Assembly (NCBI GenBank): GCA_017883485.1
Contig: JADGNM010000114.1
Location: forward strand, 1-7,684
Source of the DNA: Methanosarcina sp.
GTDB lineage: Archaea > Halobacteriota > Methanosarcinia > Methanosarcinales > Methanosarcinaceae
Reading direction: 5' to 3'
Length of the DNA stretch: 7,684 nt
Positions 5,857 to 7,684 of this stretch are shown here, piece after piece; the first letter of the stretch is position 1, and each line of letters starts with the position of its first letter. A model generated the notes under the pieces. That model was not told the DNA's origin and made no database searches. It worked only from the letters and a program-made list of their open reading frames with translations. The position numbers and the translations under genes were made by a program.

Positions 5857-5870
5857 AACTGCGTAAGTCC
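5857..5870 (-). repeat. IS-end-like motif copy C (GGACTTACGCAGTT)
   Basis: The minus strand reads GGACTTACGCAGTT, 13 of 14 identical to copy A at 4424-4437 in inverted orientation. The two copies enclose 1447 bases including the carbonic anhydrase gene. Flanking bases (AAAG on the left, TGAA on the right) give no target-site duplication. Confidence 0.45.
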
Positions 5871-5872
5871 TG

Positions 5873-5883
5873 AAATATTTATT
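5873..5883 (+). promoter_or_regulatory. Candidate promoter of the OFA transporter
   Basis: AAATATTTATT is TATA-like and would place a start near 5905, giving a leader just under 30 bases that still contains AAGGTG before ATG 5933. It directly abuts the IS-end-like motif at 5857-5870, so an insertion may have supplied or displaced the promoter. Confidence 0.35.
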
Positions 5884-5932
5884 GTCCTATTGAATAAGAA
5901 TGAAGTAATTTCCATCCGAAGGTGTTAAACTT

Positions 5933-7210
5933 ATGGCAGATGATGTCAAGATATTAGGCATGCCCGCAGCGTCCGGGCGTTGGCTCATGGTGCTGGTGGG
6001 CCTAGTAATCCAGCTTTGTCTGGGTGCCATTTATGCATATGGAGTTGTGAGAGTTCCAATTACAGCTTACTTTAAGTCTCTCGGTTTAGCTCCGACAGCA
6101 ATGGACATGACTTGGCCATTTATAATATTTCTCTTATGCTTTGCTTTTACTATGCCTCTGGCAGGTCCTTACATTCAGAAAGTGGGGCCCAAGAAGGTGT
6201 CCATGGTTGGAGGAGCACTTGTTGGAATCGCCTGGTTTGTAGCATCTTTTGCTACATCCCCATTAATGCTAATTCCATTGTATGGTATCATTGGTGGAGT
6301 TGGTGTAGGGATAGCTTATGGTTGTGGAATCGCAGTCGCTGCTGCTTGGTTCCCTGACAAACGTGGTCTCGCTGTAGGGCTTACTGTATTAGGCTTTGGA
6401 TTCTCTTCGGCGTTAATCACGCAGATAAATAAATTCCTGCTCGATGGCGGAATGGGCATAATGACTGTCTTGAAGACATTTGGTGTCGCATTCTTCATCA
6501 TTACAATTGTATTGTCATTGTTTCTAGCGTTCCCGCCAGCAGGATGGTGTCCAGCAGGATGGAAGCCACCAGCACCAAAAGCAGGAGCTGCCCCAGGTGC
6601 GAACCTCACTCGAGCTGAGATGACAAAGACCAGTACATTCTACGGCCTGTGGTTGTGCTATACAATCGGAGCGTTGGCTGGACTTACAGCTATCGGAATT
6701 GCAGGACCTGTCGGTCAAGATATGCTGAAAGGCGCTGGCTTAGGTGTACCTGAAGCAACGGCATTGATTACAACCCTGATATTCCCCTTTGCTCTGGCTA
6801 ACGGCCTAGGCAGACCAATATTCGGTACTCTAACAGACAAGCTGAATCCAAGAAACACAGCCTTGATAACATATGTGCTCATTATTGCAGCGTGCTTGTT
6901 AATATACACGAGTTATGCCTCTCCAACAGCCTACATGATCGGCTTCATTCTTCTCTGGGGCTGTCTTGGCGGCTGGCTGGCAATTGCACCAACTGCAACA
7001 GCAAGCTATTTCGGAACCAAGGAATACGCCAAGAACTACGGACTTATCTTTACAGCTTACGGCATTGGGGCAGCGATAGGTGGCATAGTATCAGCACAGG
7101 CCAAAGATCTCCTGGGTGCTTACCAGCCATTCTTCCTAATAGTAGCCGGTCTAGCAGTACTTGGAATGGTCTCTGCCGTTTTTCTGATGAAACCACCCAA
7201 AGTTGCATAG
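5933..7210 (+). CDS. MFS transporter, oxalate/formate antiporter (OFA) family
   Basis: The 425-residue membrane protein has about 12 hydrophobic helices, beginning at residues 17-37. It matches the OFA branch of the major facilitator superfamily: QLCLGAIYAYGV in helix 1, GPYIQKVGPKK (78-88) at the loop 2-3 motif, GVGVGIAYGCGI (122-133) and WFPDKRGLAVGL (139-150) in helices 4-5, and NGLGRPIFGTLTDKL (291-305) repeating the loop motif in the second half. The central loop (201-231) carries a doubled PAGWxP at 203-208 and 208-213. Family members carry oxalate, formate or other small carboxylates; the substrate here cannot be read from sequence. AAGGTG eight bases before ATG 5933 supports the start. 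No metabolic partner is adjacent. It ends with the amber codon TAG, followed two codons later by TAA (7214). Confidence 0.9.
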   Translation: MADDVKILGMPAASGRWLMVLVGLVIQLCLGAIYAYGVVRVPITAYFKSLGLAPTAMDMTWPFIIFLLCFAFTMPLAGPYIQKVGPKKVSMVGGALVGIAWFVASFATSPLMLIPLYGIIGGVGVGIAYGCGIAVAAAWFPDKRGLAVGLTVLGFGFSSALITQINKFLLDGGMGIMTVLKTFGVAFFIITIVLSLFLAFPPAGWCPAGWKPPAPKAGAAPGANLTRAEMTKTSTFYGLWLCYTIGALAGLTAIGIAGPVGQDMLKGAGLGVPEATALITTLIFPFALANGLGRPIFGTLTDKLNPRNTALITYVLIIAACLLIYTSYASPTAYMIGFILLWGCLGGWLAIAPTATASYFGTKEYAKNYGLIFTAYGIGAAIGGIVSAQAKDLLGAYQPFFLIVAGLAVLGMVSAVFLMKPPKVA

Positions 7211-7221
7211 GCTTAATTTAA

Positions 7222-7243
7222 TTTTTTAACACTATTTTTTTTT
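7222..7243 (+). terminator. Paired T-tracts after the OFA transporter
   Basis: Six T's (7222-7227) and nine T's (7235-7243) follow the stop codon by 12 and 25 bases. Such U-rich tracts are the known intrinsic termination signal of archaeal RNA polymerase. No stable hairpin precedes them. Confidence 0.6.
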
Positions 7244-7361
7244 CGTATTATTTCTAATCAATCGCAACGGCAAGGATCTAGCAAATTCGCGTTGACAATT
7301 GCTTCCTTAATCTTTATTAGGTTACTAAAAAACGACAAGCATTGTATTTTTAATATTTAAA

Positions 7362-7374
7362 ACTTACGCAGTTG
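7362..7374 (+). repeat. IS-end-like motif copy D (ACTTACGCAGTTG)
   Basis: ACTTACGCAGTT is identical to the core of copy C and differs from copy A by one base. The leading GG is replaced by AA. It lies 150 bases past the transporter and 14 bases before the 13-bp inverted repeat. Confidence 0.4.
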
Positions 7375-7387
7375 CTGCTTTGCAAGT

Positions 7388-7506
7388 ATCTTTCGAATTT
7401 CAATGACGATTCAAAAATTATTATAAAACGAGTTATATTTTTTCTTAATGTTTCTATTTCACTTTATATGATTCAATGTTTTTATTAATAGTTAAATTCG
7501 AAAGAT
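7388..7506. repeat. 13-bp perfect inverted repeat spanning 119 bases
   Basis: ATCTTTCGAATTT (7388-7400) is the exact reverse complement of 7494-7506. The 93 bases between are AT-rich without a reading frame. This could be the ends of a very small non-autonomous element, an RNA stem or a regulator site pair. Flanking bases (AAGT and CCTG) show no target duplication. Confidence 0.5.
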
Positions 7507-7684
7507 CCTGGTGGGAAAATTCTTTTTTAGATGAACTTTCTTACCGCTGGATGGAAGCTTTAGAAATTAATGTGCTAACTTCCGTTACATTGCACATTTC
7601 GAACCCCTGCCAATATAGGACAATAATATTTGACTATTGGACATTTTATTAACCTTATATCAACAAAATGACCTTTTAGTATAG

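Larger units (their letters stand above)
5207..5932. other. 726-base divergent intergenic region
   Basis: This gap separates the divergent carbonic anhydrase and OFA transporter genes. It is AT-rich, with no tRNA or intact gene visible. It holds a strong TATA-like box at 5436, a stop-interrupted protein-like frame (5485-5634), and two IS-end-like motifs (5764 and 5857). Fragments such as ATCAATATA occur twice (near 5708 and 5753) but are too short to interpret. Confidence 0.6.
7211..7684. other. 474-base gene-free right end
   Basis: The region is AT-rich and has no intact gene or tRNA. It contains T-tracts after the transporter, an IS-end-like motif (7362), a 13-bp inverted repeat (7388-7506) and a small hairpin-like segment TAAC-TTCC-GTTA with outer TGTGC/GCACA (7571-7596). 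The window ends in it, so a neighbour may start beyond 7684. Confidence 0.55.

Noticed and set aside
4424..5870. Complete transposon carrying the carbonic anhydrase
   Set aside because: The ends match, but there is no transposase and no target-site duplication; kept only as a hypothesis.
7571..7596. Small hairpin TGTGC-TAAC / GTTA-GCACA
   Set aside because: The two short stems are separated by a four-base bulge; too weak to name without comparison.
1..7684. CRISPR array, tRNA, rRNA, toxin-antitoxin or defence genes
   Set aside because: No regularly spaced repeats, no tRNA-like T-arm sequence and no recognisable defence protein were seen on either strand.

Overview
The window looks like a piece of a Methanosarcina chromosome (Methanosarcinales, Euryarchaeota). 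The flap endonuclease and the phosphoglycerate mutase are both close to what I remember of Methanosarcina proteins. Start sites carry Shine-Dalgarno sequences, upstream regions hold archaeal TATA-like boxes, long AT-rich gaps are littered with broken transposon genes, and likely terminators are T-tracts. The genus is an inference from memory, not from a database search.

Layout. Bases 1-377 are AT-rich with no gene but hold three successive inverted repeats, the last followed by six T's. Bases 378-1015 are a graveyard: a tyrosine recombinase cut off after its first catalytic arginine, an IS6-type terminal repeat exactly where its similarity seems to end, the N-terminus of an IS6-family transposase, and another short dead reading frame. 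Bases 1016-2032 encode an intact FEN-1 flap endonuclease. Bases 2123-2711 are a decayed cation-diffusion-facilitator (CDF) transporter with an amber stop, a frameshift and a large internal deletion. On the minus strand, 4286-2739 encodes a cofactor-independent phosphoglycerate mutase (gpmI) and 5206-4652 a gamma-class carbonic anhydrase of the CamH type. On the plus strand, 5933-7210 encodes a 12-helix major facilitator protein of the oxalate/formate antiporter (OFA) family. Bases 7211-7684 hold T-tract terminators, another copy of an IS-end-like motif and a 13-bp inverted repeat.

The genes do not form one pathway. FEN-1 is replication and repair housekeeping, gpmI is central carbon metabolism, and the carbonic anhydrase interconverts CO2 and bicarbonate, which suits a methanogen. 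The OFA protein is a predicted carboxylate or small-anion carrier of unknown substrate. Gaps of more than 300 bases and independent start signals suggest that each intact gene has its own transcript.

No complete new system stands out. The observations most worth checking are the hairpin cluster at 101-289, the near-perfect inverted pair of GGACTTACGC-type ends around the carbonic anhydrase, the duplicated 3' end of that gene, and the layered decay of the recombinase and the CDF transporter.
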